A stretch of DNA of 25,250 nt from JALOOB01 sp964387985 (GCA_964387985.1 CAYLZG010000049.1:1-25250); one strand, 5' to 3'. Counted from the first letter of the stretch, positions 7,297 through 15,173 are shown. The notes: generated by a model not told the origin, from the letters alone. Translations and numbers: made by a program.

Positions 7297-8085
7297 ATGG
7301 CAGAAATTCTCAATTTTCTGTTATCCGCAGGTGCGATCATCTTCGCCATCGCAGTGGTGGCCAGCTCAGCCATCAAGGTGGTGCAGGAATACGAGCGCGG
7401 CGTCATCTTTCGCCTGGGAAGGCTGGTTGGGGCCAAGGGTCCCGGCCTCTTTTTCATCATCCCGATTGTTGACCGGATGGTGAAGGTCGATCTGCGCGTC
7501 GTCACCCTTGACATTCCCGCACAAGAGGCGATCACGAGAGACAACGTCACGGTCCGCGTCAATGCGGTCGCCTACTTCCGGGTCGTCGATCCCAAGGATG
7601 CCATCGTCAAGGTGGAGGATTTCCGCAAGGCAACCTACCAGATCGCGCAGACCAGCCTGCGTTCTGTGCTGGGCCAGTCCGACCTGGACGATCTGCTGGC
7701 ACACCGGGATGAGATCAACAGCCGCCTGCAGCAGATCATCGACGAACAGACCGAGCCATGGGGCATCAAGGTCAGCATCGTTGAGGTGAAGGATGTCGAG
7801 CTCCCCGACACCATGAAGCGTGCGATGGCGCGTCAGGCCGAGGCCGAACGCGAGAAGCGCGCCAAGATCATCCATGCGGAAGGCGAGTTCGTAGCCTCCG
7901 AGCAGCTCACGAATGCAGCGCGCGTCATCGCTCAGGAACCCGCAGCCATCCAGCTGCGCTATCTGCAGACGCTCACCGAAATCGCGGTGGAGAAGAACTC
8001 CACGATCTTGTTCCCGGTGCCCATCGAGTTCATGCAGGCTTTCAAGCTGGTGCCCGGCAAGACGGATGATAAGCCGGCCGGCTGA
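7297..8085 (+). CDS. Slipin (SPFH/stomatin-family membrane protein)
   Basis: 262 residues. Residues ~5-25 form one N-terminal membrane segment. The SPFH/prohibitin domain follows (VVQEYERGVIFRLGRLVG, GPGLFFIIPIVDRMVKVDLR, RDNVTVRVNAVAYFRV). A charged helical segment rich in Glu/Lys/Arg/Ala (MARQAEAEREKRAKIIHAEGE, ~residues 188-207) promotes oligomerisation. The closest named group is slipin. Such proteins form membrane rings thought to organise lipid domains and regulate membrane proteases or transport. AGGAGG lies six bases before ATG 7297. Slipins are usually paired with an NfeD protein, but here the next gene is comEA and no NfeD is in the window. Confidence 0.93.
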   Translation: MAEILNFLLSAGAIIFAIAVVASSAIKVVQEYERGVIFRLGRLVGAKGPGLFFIIPIVDRMVKVDLRVVTLDIPAQEAITRDNVTVRVNAVAYFRVVDPKDAIVKVEDFRKATYQIAQTSLRSVLGQSDLDDLLAHRDEINSRLQQIIDEQTEPWGIKVSIVEVKDVELPDTMKRAMARQAEAEREKRAKIIHAEGEFVASEQLTNAARVIAQEPAAIQLRYLQTLTEIAVEKNSTILFPVPIEFMQAFKLVPGKTDDKPAG

Positions 8086-8106
8086 ACGCTGAACACAAGG
8101 TAACAT

Positions 8107-8733
8107 ATGAGCAGCCCTGGCCGCGCATCGTGGCGGGGCTACGTTGGGATCAGCCTGGTCTGGCTGGCCGTACTGGCCGGCGTGCTGCTGTTCACACGCC
8201 GGCCCGCGGACCAGCCCATTGAGATCCTGCCGCCGCCCACTGCTGCGCCCACAGCAACATCACTCCCGACATCGACGCCCCGACCGCTGCGGGTGGACAT
8301 CGCCGGCGCGGTGCGGGATCCGCGCGTCTACACCCTGCCCCCGGGCAGCATCGTCGCCGACGCCATTACAGCCGCGGGCGGTCCGGCGGAGGACGCGGAT
8401 CTGGACCGCATCAACAAGGCCATCGAATTGCAGGATGGTGTGCAGGTATACGTCCCTCGCATCGCGGAAACACCTCCTGCACCCGCGGTTTCCCCATCCG
8501 GCACCGCAACCTCCTTTGCCGAGCGCTCTGCACCTCCAGTCGCTCTCTCCGGCCCGATCGACCTAAATACCGCGACACTTGCGGAGCTGGAAGGCCTGCC
8601 CGGCATCGGCCCGAAGATCGCCCAACTGATCGTCGACGGCCGGCCATACGCCCGGCCGGAGGACCTGCTGGATGTCAAGGGCATCGGCCCCGCGACACTG
8701 GCGAAGATCAGGGACCTGGTGACGGTGCGGTAG
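8107..8733 (+). CDS. comEA: ComEA-family DNA-binding protein (SLBB + helix-hairpin-helix)
   Basis: 208 residues. A membrane anchor (~11-28) is followed by a Pro/Thr-rich spacer, then an SLBB domain (~61-115: VDIAGAVRDPRVYTLPPGS...VQVYVP). A second spacer leads to a C-terminal helix-hairpin-helix domain (~150-208: IDLNTATLAELEGLPGIGPKIA and LLDVKGIGPATLAKI). This is the standard ComEA layout: an anchored receptor that binds double-stranded DNA outside the membrane and draws it in during natural transformation. AAGG precedes ATG 8107 by six bases. It follows the slipin gene by 21 nt and is probably co-transcribed. No comEC or type IV pilus genes are in view, so a competence role is inferred from the family. 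Confidence 0.92.
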   Translation: MSSPGRASWRGYVGISLVWLAVLAGVLLFTRRPADQPIEILPPPTAAPTATSLPTSTPRPLRVDIAGAVRDPRVYTLPPGSIVADAITAAGGPAEDADLDRINKAIELQDGVQVYVPRIAETPPAPAVSPSGTATSFAERSAPPVALSGPIDLNTATLAELEGLPGIGPKIAQLIVDGRPYARPEDLLDVKGIGPATLAKIRDLVTVR

Positions 8734-8794
8734 ATAAGGGAATTTTTATGATGAATCCGATAATAATCGTAAGCCATATCACTGGATAGAACCC

Positions 8795-8832
8795 GGAGGA
8801 GGGCTACCATAGGGATAGATTCTTCCTCCTCC
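8795..8832 (+). other. Hairpin in the comEA 3' region
   Basis: GGAGGAGG (8795-8802) and CCTCCTCC (8825-8832) form a perfect 8-bp stem with a 22-nt loop. It lies just before the terminator hairpin. The G-rich arm also resembles a ribosome binding site, but no sensible reading frame follows (its ATAGGGATAG stops at once). Confidence 0.45.
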
Positions 8833-8838
8833 TTTGCG

Positions 8839-8885
8839 CACGAAGGCCGGGGCCACCAGTCAACCCCGGCCTTCGTGTTTAATTG
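8839..8885 (+). terminator. Intrinsic terminator downstream of comEA
   Basis: A perfect 14-bp stem (8839-8852 with 8864-8877) has an 11-nt loop and is followed by TTTAATTGT. It lies between the convergent comEA and nitroreductase genes. The U-rich tail is on the plus-strand side only. Confidence 0.8.
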
Positions 8886-8907
8886 TCCTCTTGCTTCGAC
8901 CCCGTTC

Positions 8908-9420
8908 CTAGATCGTACGCACCAGGTCAGTCAAAGAACGCCGCGACGTTGGCCCGGGAATCTCCGCGGCATACCCGATCGGCAGCACTGCCACCGGGAT
9001 CCAGTCCGGCGGCGCGCCGGTTGCAATGGTGACCTTCACGGGGTCAAACGCGCCCACCCACACGGTGCCGAGGCCGAGATCGGTTGCGGCCAACATGGCA
9101 TACGTGACCGCGATCGTGGCATCCTGAATCGCATACAACTCCTTGCCGCGCGCGCCATACTTGCGCGCTGAACGGCCGGGATTCGCAAAGAACACCAGGA
9201 TCGCGGGCGCCTCGGCAATGAAGGATTGGTCTGCAGCACGCGCCAGGGCCGCACGGGTTCGTGCCGCCGTAACATGGTAAATCTCGTAGGCCTGCAGATT
9301 GCCGGCAGAAGGTGCCTGATTCGCCAGCTCCAAAATCCGATTCAGCTTCTCTGCTTCAACCGGTGTGGCTTCGAATGCGCGCACGGAATGACGCGCTCGG
9401 ATCAGCTCGGTGAATTCCAT
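8908..9420 (-). CDS. Nitroreductase-family flavoprotein
   Basis: 170 residues. The N-terminal FTELIRARHSVRAF and APSAGNLQ motifs bind the FMN phosphate and ring in this family. The central AIQDATIAVTYAMLAATDLGLGTVWVGAFD and the late PVAVLPIGYAAE are also typical. These are cytoplasmic, usually dimeric, NAD(P)H-dependent FMN enzymes that reduce nitro compounds, quinones or flavins; the natural substrate is usually unknown. It is short but complete for the family. AAGGAGG lies just before ATG 9420. A TATCAT box (9449-9444, minus strand) gives a leader of about 16 nt. It is in the same direction as the VTT protein gene 90 nt upstream. Confidence 0.93.
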   Translation of the reverse strand: MEFTELIRARHSVRAFEATPVEAEKLNRILELANQAPSAGNLQAYEIYHVTAARTRAALARAADQSFIAEAPAILVFFANPGRSARKYGARGKELYAIQDATIAVTYAMLAATDLGLGTVWVGAFDPVKVTIATGAPPDWIPVAVLPIGYAAEIPGPTSRRSLTDLVRTI

Positions 9421-9443
9421 TGGCGCCTCCTTGTTTTGCCCTC

Positions 9444-9449
9444 ATGATA
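9444..9449 (-). promoter_or_regulatory. -10 box of the nitroreductase gene
   Basis: TATCAT on the minus strand, preceded by TGTGC. The predicted start is near 9437, a few bases before the AAGGAGG ribosome binding site. No clear -35 box. Confidence 0.45.
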
Positions 9450-9510
9450 GCACATTTTGCTGCAGTTGGCGCGGTCCACTTTGGCGAGCGGGGGCAGCAA
9501 TCTGTGTCCC

Positions 9511-10230
9511 TCACGATTCCTGCCCGCCGCGGCTGCCAATGCGTGCCATCAACGCCGCCTGCCATGCTTCGCCGTAGCGCCAGAAGAGAACCAGGGCCAC
9601 GAACCCCAGCACGGTGAGCACTGCCCACACGGGCCACGGTATCTGATCTGCACTGGCGCCCAACCAGACCGCGGCCACCAGCCCGGGGACGCGCGCGATG
9701 GCTGCCATGGGCCAGAGCACCCGCAGCGGCAGGGTGGTCAATCCGGCCACAAAACAGAGCACGTCGTCGGGCAGGCCGGGGACCAGGAAAAACAGGAAGA
9801 AAAACCCCAACCCCTTGCCCGCCACCAGGCGATCGACCTGGTCGAGCGATTTCGCACTGACCAGTCTCTCGACAAGGGGCCTTCCCGCGAATCGTGCGAT
9901 CAGCATGGCCAGCCCGGCGCCCAACACCAGGCCGAGCCAGCTGTAGGCGGTTCCCGCCCATGGACCGTACAGGTACCCTGCCACAAAGTTGATCACCTGG
10001 CCGGGAATCGGCGCTACGAGCGTCTGCCCGATCGACAAGCCGATCAGCACGAGCGGGCCCCACGCGCCCGCACCCCGGATTTCCTCGACGACCCGCTCCC
10101 GATTGGCGAACGCCAGGCCGATTTCCTCCCGCCACAGCACCAGCGGCGCGGCCAGCGCGGCCAAAACACCGGCGATGAGCGCGATCCGAAGCCAAAGCGG
10201 CCACGGCGCATTCTCTCTGCCCTCCGACAT
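9511..10230 (-). CDS. VTT-domain (TVP38/TMEM64, DedA-like) membrane protein
   Basis: 239 residues from ATG 10230. Several hydrophobic segments are present, at about residues 13-33, 56-75, 76-110, 145-165 and 195-220. The VTT core has GPLVLIGLSIGQTLVAPIPGQVINFVAGYLYGPW and later FFFLFFLVPGLPDDVLCFVAGLTTL. The pair of Gly/Pro-rich re-entrant motifs (PIPG and PGLPDD) is diagnostic of the DedA/VTT superfamily. Relatives act as lipid scramblases or proton-coupled envelope transporters; the substrate is not known here. ATG 10230 is chosen because GAGGGAGAA precedes it; the frame is open to 10281 but that part overlaps the divergent promoter. Confidence 0.9.
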   Translation of the reverse strand: MSEGRENAPWPLWLRIALIAGVLAALAAPLVLWREEIGLAFANRERVVEEIRGAGAWGPLVLIGLSIGQTLVAPIPGQVINFVAGYLYGPWAGTAYSWLGLVLGAGLAMLIARFAGRPLVERLVSAKSLDQVDRLVAGKGLGFFFLFFLVPGLPDDVLCFVAGLTTLPLRVLWPMAAIARVPGLVAAVWLGASADQIPWPVWAVLTVLGFVALVLFWRYGEAWQAALMARIGSRGGQES

Positions 10231-10253
10231 TTCTCCCTCGGTTCCCCTACCTA

Positions 10254-10260
10254 CTATAAT
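10254..10260. promoter_or_regulatory. Overlapping divergent -10 boxes
   Basis: Plus-strand TATAAT (10255-10260) lies seven bases before ATG 10268. On the minus strand the same bases read TATAGT (10259-10254), which would give a 17-nt leader for the VTT gene. The two genes are therefore likely divergently transcribed from one shared 37-nt gap. No clear -35 boxes. Confidence 0.55.
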
Positions 10261-10267
10261 GCGGCGC

Positions 10268-11848
10268 ATGACTGTGCGCATTCCACATGATATCAGCCGT
10301 TCTTACCTGTATCTGCTCGTCTTCACCGGAGGATTCACGACGCTCGGCGTCGAGCTCACTGCCTCCCGGCTGCTGGATCCCTGGTTCGGCAACTCGCTGC
10401 TGGTCTGGGCCAGCCTCATCGGCCTGATCCTGCTCTATCTGACCGTCGGCTCCTGGCTGGGCGGGCGGATTGCGGACCACTGGCCCCAATCCCTGGTCCT
10501 GCTCCGGCTTGCGGGCGTGGCCGCGTTCGCGGTTGGGCTGATTCCCACGATCTCGCGGCCCGTGCTGCGCCTGGCAAGCCTGGGCCTCGACCGCTTCGAT
10601 GCCGGGCTGTTGGGCGGGAGCATGGCCGGCATCCTGGTCCTTTTCGCCGTCCCGGTCATCCTGCTCGGCTGCATCAGCCCGTTTGCCGTGCGCCTGGCCA
10701 TCCGCGATGTGCAAGGCAGCGGCGGAGTCGCGGGCCGCATCTCGGCCCTGTCGACCGCAGGCAGCATCGCGGGCAGCTTCCTTCCGGTCCTGCTGTTGAT
10801 CCCCACCGTGGGCACCCGCCGCACGTTCGCGCTGTTGTCCCTTGCGCTCCTGCTCGTTGCCCTGGTTGGCCTGCTCCGCAGTCGCCGGACCGGTGACGTC
10901 GTGCTGCTCCTGGCCGCCGCGGCACTCGTGACCTGGCTCGGCTTTCGGCCGGCCGGCCCCGTGAAGGCCACAGAAGGCCTGGTCTACGAGACCGAATCCA
11001 CCTTCAACTACATCCAGGTGCTTGACCTCGGCATCGAGCGCCAGTTGCGCCTGAACGAGGGCGAAGGCATTCACTCGGTCTATCGCCCTGCCGGGGGGCT
11101 GGCGGACGGCATCTGGGACTACTTTCTTCTCGCGCCGGCGTTCAATCCTGCACCGTACGCCCCCGCAGACGTTCGCCGCGTCGCAGTGGTGGGCCTCGCC
11201 GCAGGGACGATGGCGCACCTCTTCACCGAAGCCTACGGTCCCGTGGCCCTGGAAGGCGCAGAGCTGGACCCCGAAATCATCGAGGCCGGCCGCACCTGGT
11301 TCGATATGAACATGCCGAACCTCGCTGCCTATCCGATGGACGGCCGGCGCTTTCTTGCCAATCCGCCCAGGGGCGCCACGGCAGGTGCTCCCTTCGATCT
11401 GATCACCGTCGACGCGTACCGGCCGCCCTACATACCGTTCCACCTGACCACGGTCGAATTCTTCTCCCTGACCAGGGCCCGCCTCACGGAGCAGGGGGTG
11501 GTTGCGGTCAACGTCGGCCGCACACACACCGACTACAGTCTTGTCGATGCCATCGCCGCAACGATGCAAGCCGTCTTCCCATCCGTCTACATTGTCGATG
11601 CGCCCGACGAAGGCAGCACCCTCGGCAACAGCCTCGTCGTGGCCACCAACCAGCCGACCACGCTCGCCGATCTGCAGGCGAACCTGCCCGCGTTCGAATC
11701 GGGCCTGCTGGGCCAGGTCGCGATCCAGGTCGCGCCCGCCGCACGCACCGCCGTCCCGCCCGCTGACGCGCCCATATTCACCGACGACCGCGCGCCGGTC
11801 GAGCAGGTCGTCCACACTCTCGTTCTCAAGTACATGCTCGGCGATTGA
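10268..11848 (+). CDS. Membrane-fused spermidine-synthase-like protein
   Basis: 526 residues. The N-terminal ~230 residues hold about seven to eight hydrophobic segments (for example YLYLLVFTGGFTTLGVEL, LLVWASLIGLILLYLTVG, GILVLFAVPVILLGCISPF), the pattern annotated as fused MFS/spermidine synthase. The C-terminal half is a spermidine-synthase/methyltransferase fold: VAVVGLAAGTMAHLF (motif I), GAELDPEII (acidic motif), DGRRFLA and FDLITVDAYRPPYIPFHLTTVEFF. True aminopropyltransferases have a second Asp in a D-x-x-D-P context. Here the site reads DAYRPPY, so polyamine synthesis is doubtful. ATG 10268 is seven bases after a TATAAT, suggesting a leaderless message; ATG 10259 overlaps that box. 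It converges with the amidase gene 9 nt away. Confidence 0.88.
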   Translation: MTVRIPHDISRSYLYLLVFTGGFTTLGVELTASRLLDPWFGNSLLVWASLIGLILLYLTVGSWLGGRIADHWPQSLVLLRLAGVAAFAVGLIPTISRPVLRLASLGLDRFDAGLLGGSMAGILVLFAVPVILLGCISPFAVRLAIRDVQGSGGVAGRISALSTAGSIAGSFLPVLLLIPTVGTRRTFALLSLALLLVALVGLLRSRRTGDVVLLLAAAALVTWLGFRPAGPVKATEGLVYETESTFNYIQVLDLGIERQLRLNEGEGIHSVYRPAGGLADGIWDYFLLAPAFNPAPYAPADVRRVAVVGLAAGTMAHLFTEAYGPVALEGAELDPEIIEAGRTWFDMNMPNLAAYPMDGRRFLANPPRGATAGAPFDLITVDAYRPPYIPFHLTTVEFFSLTRARLTEQGVVAVNVGRTHTDYSLVDAIAATMQAVFPSVYIVDAPDEGSTLGNSLVVATNQPTTLADLQANLPAFESGLLGQVAIQVAPAARTAVPPADAPIFTDDRAPVEQVVHTLVLKYMLGD

Positions 11849-11857
11849 GGAATCGAT

Positions 11858-12553
11858 TCAGGGCGACGGGGTTGCGGGCGGAGCCAGGAAGCACAGGATG
11901 CCATTGACGATGCCTCTCGCCGCGCGGTCAGGCTGCCCGGTGAGCAACCCTCGGTCGGCGTTCATAAAACCCAGCTCGATGATAGAGGCCGGTGTAGTGG
12001 AGGAGATCTCGCGGAAAGCGTGGTAGCGGGTCATGTCCAGCGTGATTGTCGAAGGATGGCGGCTAAGTCCGGTGGCAGCCTCATACTCGTCCCACAGGCA
12101 CGTCGTCAGGCGCCCCGATGCCTCACTGCCGCCTTCCTGATTGGCCACTTTGAAGCCGCTGAAGTCGACCTGGCATGAATCGGAGTGGATCGAGACCAAG
12201 GCGTCCGCCCGGTAACCGGACAGCCGGTGGTCGAACTCCTCCAGGATCTCCGCCTGTATGCCTCGCCGGCCCAGGCCTTCCGCCACCAGCTCAGCCACGC
12301 CCAGGTTGATCTCGGCCTCTGTCAACCCGTCGGGGCACACGGCCCCCGAATCGCTGCCCGAGTGTCCCGCGATCAATCCAACCTGCAGTCCCTGGTCCGG
12401 CTCGACAGCCTCGAACAGGGTCTGCAGCCAAGACGGGCCGAGACCCTGAGCAGACATCTGCTCGGCCACCCAGATGCCCGACAGAATGACGATCGCGAGC
12501 ACCAGCAGAGGAGCCGTGCGAGAAGTTTGCGGCTTTTTCTTGCGGTTAGGCAT
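11858..12553 (-). CDS. N-acetylmuramoyl-L-alanine amidase (Amidase_3), membrane-anchored
   Basis: 231 residues from ATG 12553. A basic N-terminus (NRKKKPQ) and a hydrophobic segment (~14-31) give a signal anchor. The catalytic domain has the zinc ligands AGHSGSDSGA (His64), DGLTEAEINL (Glu79) and VSIHSDS (His123), and the catalytic Glu193 in IIELGFMN. This enzyme cleaves the bond between N-acetylmuramic acid and the peptide stem, outside the membrane, in cell-wall remodelling. It carries only the minimal domain, without SPOR or AMIN modules. No ribosome binding site is seen. A TATCAT box eight bases before ATG and TTGCGC 17 nt further suggest a leaderless transcript. The frame is open to 12631 but that stretch contains the promoter. 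Confidence 0.9.
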   Translation of the reverse strand: MPNRKKKPQTSRTAPLLVLAIVILSGIWVAEQMSAQGLGPSWLQTLFEAVEPDQGLQVGLIAGHSGSDSGAVCPDGLTEAEINLGVAELVAEGLGRRGIQAEILEEFDHRLSGYRADALVSIHSDSCQVDFSGFKVANQEGGSEASGRLTTCLWDEYEAATGLSRHPSTITLDMTRYHAFREISSTTPASIIELGFMNADRGLLTGQPDRAARGIVNGILCFLAPPATPSP

Positions 12554-12561
12554 ACGAAAGG

Positions 12562-12590
12562 ATGATAGCCATAAGCTCCCATTTGCGCAA
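12562..12590 (-). promoter_or_regulatory. Promoter of the amidase gene
   Basis: On the minus strand TTGCGC (12590-12585) and TATCAT (12567-12562) are 17 nt apart. The ATG at 12553 is eight bases beyond the -10 box. Confidence 0.5.
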
Positions 12591-12651
12591 CTGCGTTCCC
12601 GATCCCGTCGAACTCTTCGGCAGCAGCGCATCCGGCGGCAGGGGTCCGCTT

Positions 12652-12680
12652 TTGACTTTTAGCCCCCGCGCGGGTATATT
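12652..12680 (+). promoter_or_regulatory. Promoter of the RodZ-like gene, with palindrome in the spacer
   Basis: TTGACT (12652-12657) and TATATT (12675-12680) are separated by 17 nt. The spacer contains the perfect 10-bp palindrome CCCGCGCGGG (12665-12674), a possible operator. The predicted start is near 12687, a leader of about 30 nt. Confidence 0.7.
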
Positions 12681-12716
12681 GGTTCGGCTTATCAACCGAT
12701 CGAGGATCTACCTCCT

Positions 12717-13655
12717 ATGAGTGAGCTTGGGCGCCTGTTGACGGAGGCGCGCACGGCCAAGGGCCTCAGCCCGGCCGATGTCGAGTCTGTAACGCGCATT
12801 CGTCAGAAGTGGCTGGAGGCGCTGGAGAACGGCGAATACAACAAACTGCCGCGCGGCGCCGTAGCCCGCGGTTTTCTCCGCACTTATGCCGCTTACCTCG
12901 GCCTGGACACCCAGGCGGCGTTGGATCTCTACACCAGCGAGAGCGGTGATGCGGGCGATGACGTCGCGATTGCCGAGCCGGGTAAGCCGCGCGTGGTCGA
13001 TTACCGTCCGCTCGAAGTCGAGCTGATCGACCAACGAGTGGACAACGGCTGGGTGCGCTGGCTCATCGCACTGGTGCTTGTCGCCGCGGTGGCCGGCGGC
13101 GCCTGGTGGTTCCTGAGCCGCAATCCGGGGTGGAACCCGTTCGCTGCGGCCCCTCCTCCGGCTCCCACCGCTACCAGCACGCCCACATCGACGCCGTGGA
13201 TCGTCACAGCCACCCCGAAAGCAACGATCACCCTGCCCGTGGCTGAGCCGCTGGCAACGTCCGACATCCTGCCGCTGCCCACGCCGACCGTGCCTGCGTC
13301 ACCCACCCTCACGCCCCGGCCCTCCGCGACCCCGGAGTTTACCGCCGGCGTGACCCTCGACCTGCAGGCGGTCCAGCGCTCCTGGATCCGGGTCGCGGTG
13401 GATGGCGAAGTGGCTGAAGAAGGTTTCCTCGATGCCGGCGTAACGCGTTTGTGGGAAGCCAACCAGTCGATCACCCTGCGCACGGGCAACGCGGGCGGTG
13501 TGACGATCGTGCTCAACGGCCAGGATCTCGGGCTGATGGGCGCTGTAGGTGAGGTCGTGGAGCGCGGCTGGACCCTCACCGACACAGGTGAGGTGCTTGA
13601 AGTCAGCAGCGCCACGCCGGAACCGGCCACTCCAACCCCGACGCCTGCCGGCTGA
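12717..13655 (+). CDS. rodZ: RodZ-like cell-shape protein (HTH_25, membrane helix, DUF4115)
   Basis: 312 residues. Residues ~3-70 are an Xre-type helix-turn-helix of the HTH_25 class (LGRLLTEARTAKGLSPADVE, then GAVARGFLRTYAAYLGLD). A single membrane helix lies at ~113-131 (WLIALVLVAAVAGGAWWFL). A long Pro/Thr linker (~143-220) leads to a C-terminal beta-rich DUF4115 domain (WIRVAVDGEVAEEGFLDAG, VVLNGQDLGLMG-like). In rod-shaped bacteria RodZ links MreB to the envelope. The cytoplasmic-HTH, helix, external-domain order matches. It has its own promoter and a strong terminator, so it is a single-gene unit. The start ATG 12717 has a modest ribosome binding site. Whether MreB is present cannot be seen here. 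Confidence 0.88.
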   Translation: MSELGRLLTEARTAKGLSPADVESVTRIRQKWLEALENGEYNKLPRGAVARGFLRTYAAYLGLDTQAALDLYTSESGDAGDDVAIAEPGKPRVVDYRPLEVELIDQRVDNGWVRWLIALVLVAAVAGGAWWFLSRNPGWNPFAAAPPPAPTATSTPTSTPWIVTATPKATITLPVAEPLATSDILPLPTPTVPASPTLTPRPSATPEFTAGVTLDLQAVQRSWIRVAVDGEVAEEGFLDAGVTRLWEANQSITLRTGNAGGVTIVLNGQDLGLMGAVGEVVERGWTLTDTGEVLEVSSATPEPATPTPTPAG

Positions 13656-13675
13656 AAGTCTGCCATATCCGACTC

Positions 13676-13712
13676 AGTGGGCAGCGGGCGCGATCCGCTG
13701 CCCACTCTTTGT
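13676..13712 (+). terminator. Intrinsic terminator after the RodZ-like gene
   Basis: A perfect 12-bp stem (13676-13687 with 13695-13706) has a 7-nt loop and is followed by CTTTGTT. Confidence 0.85.
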
Positions 13713-13741
13713 TAAATGACATGGTGTGTCAGTAAGGACAA

Positions 13742-15148
13742 ATGAAGTACTATCTGCTAACCCTGGGATGTCCCAAGAATACGGTCGACAGTGAGGGCAT
13801 CGCGATGCTGCTGGGCAATGCGGGCTACCACGGCACCGCAGCGCCAGAAGACGCCGACGTGCTCATCGTCAACACCTGCGGTTTCCTGGAGGCTGCTGAG
13901 GAAGATTCGCTGGCCAATCTGCGCGAGCTCGCAGAGTCCAAACGCCGCGGCCAGGTGCTGATTGCGGCCGGCTGCATGGCCCAGCGCAACGGCAGCCGGA
14001 TCGTTCAGGAAGTGCCGGGCGTCGATGGGCTGCTGGGCACGCGGCGCTGGATGGAAGTTGTGCCGTTCATCAAGGCGCTCCGCCAGGGCCTGCATGATGG
14101 CCCGGCCGCGGCCGGCCGCGCGTTCGGCCGCTACGCTCTGCTCGGTGATGCGGAGGCTCCGCTGACCGGCGCGATGTCTCGGCCGGCCGTGCTGAACGGC
14201 AGCGCGTATCTCAAGATCAGCGATGGTTGCAACGCGCCCTGCGCCTTCTGCACCATCCCCTCCTTCAAGGGCAGGCTGTCCAGCCGCCCGGCCGAGGCCA
14301 TCATAGCGGAGGCTCGTTCTCTCGTCGCTTCCGGCGCGCACGAGCTGATCCTGATCGCGCAGGACACGACTGACTACGGCCGGGACCTGGGCCAACCCGA
14401 CGCACTTCCCGGCCTGATCTCTGCCATCCTCAGCGCCACGCCCGCGCTGCGCTGGCTGCGGCTGATGTACGCGTACCCGGGCCATATCTCCGATCGCCTC
14501 ATCGAGGTCATGGCCTCGGACCCGCGCGTGTGCCACTATCTGGACATCCCCCTGCAACACGGCCATCCTGCGGTCCTGCGCCGCATGTACCGGCCGAGCA
14601 ACACGGACAAGCTGCTGGAGACCTTCGCCAGGATGCGCAGCGCCATGCCCGACATGGCCTTCCGCAGCACCTTTATCACCGGCCTGCCCGGTGAAACCGA
14701 AGAAGAGTTTGCGGGGCTGCGCGACTTCGTGCGTGCCATCCAGTTCGACAAGGTCGGCGTCTTCACCTTCAGCCCCGAACGGGGAACACCCGCCTTCGAT
14801 ATGCCGGACCAGGTGGCCGAGGAAGTGAAGATCGAACGACATGACCGGCTGATGGCACTCCAACAGCGCATCTCGCTCGCGCGCAACCAGGCCCAGGTGG
14901 GCCGGACGTTGGATGTGCTGGTTGAGGCGCACGGAGAGATGGAAGGAATGGCGCCTGCCGGCGCGGCGCGCAAGCATCGCGGCAGATTGCGCCGCCAGCC
15001 CGTCTCCCTCGCGCGCAGCTACCGCGATGCACCCGAAGTCGACGGCCTCGTCATCGTCCCGGGCGCCCTCCCCCTGGCACAGTTCGCCACCGTACGGATC
15101 ACCGGGGCAGTCGAATACGATCTGGTGGGGGAGGCTATCTCCGCCTGA
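13742..15148 (+). CDS. rimO: Ribosomal protein S12 methylthiotransferase RimO
   Basis: 468 residues. The N-terminal MTTase domain carries three cluster-binding cysteines, Cys10 (TLGCPKNTVDSE), Cys46 (NTCGF) and Cys78 (AGCMAQR). The radical SAM domain has Cys163, Cys167 and Cys170 in DGCNAPCAFCTIP. A C-terminal TRAM-like region follows (~400-465). LGCPKN at the N-terminus and CAFCTIP identify RimO rather than MiaB. It adds a methylthio group to the beta carbon of a conserved Asp in ribosomal protein S12, using two [4Fe-4S] clusters and SAM. TAAGGA lies just before ATG 13742. It follows the RodZ-like gene but is separated from it by a terminator. The TRAM region contains an Arg-rich, slightly divergent patch (KHRGRLRRQP). 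Confidence 0.95.
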   Translation: MKYYLLTLGCPKNTVDSEGIAMLLGNAGYHGTAAPEDADVLIVNTCGFLEAAEEDSLANLRELAESKRRGQVLIAAGCMAQRNGSRIVQEVPGVDGLLGTRRWMEVVPFIKALRQGLHDGPAAAGRAFGRYALLGDAEAPLTGAMSRPAVLNGSAYLKISDGCNAPCAFCTIPSFKGRLSSRPAEAIIAEARSLVASGAHELILIAQDTTDYGRDLGQPDALPGLISAILSATPALRWLRLMYAYPGHISDRLIEVMASDPRVCHYLDIPLQHGHPAVLRRMYRPSNTDKLLETFARMRSAMPDMAFRSTFITGLPGETEEEFAGLRDFVRAIQFDKVGVFTFSPERGTPAFDMPDQVAEEVKIERHDRLMALQQRISLARNQAQVGRTLDVLVEAHGEMEGMAPAGAARKHRGRLRRQPVSLARSYRDAPEVDGLVIVPGALPLAQFATVRITGAVEYDLVGEAISA

Positions 15149-15173
15149 CAGCCCATACCGGGCCGCAAAACAA

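Noticed and set aside
8795..8820. Possible ribosome binding site and small gene at GGAGGAGGG
   Set aside because: The following ATAGGGATAG terminates immediately in the plausible frame; the G-run is better explained as a hairpin arm.
10247..11815. 522-residue minus-strand frame opposite the spermidine-synthase-like gene
   Set aside because: Low-complexity Gln/Asp/Gly/Arg composition without motifs; the plus-strand frame has clear domains. Long antisense frames are expected at this GC content.
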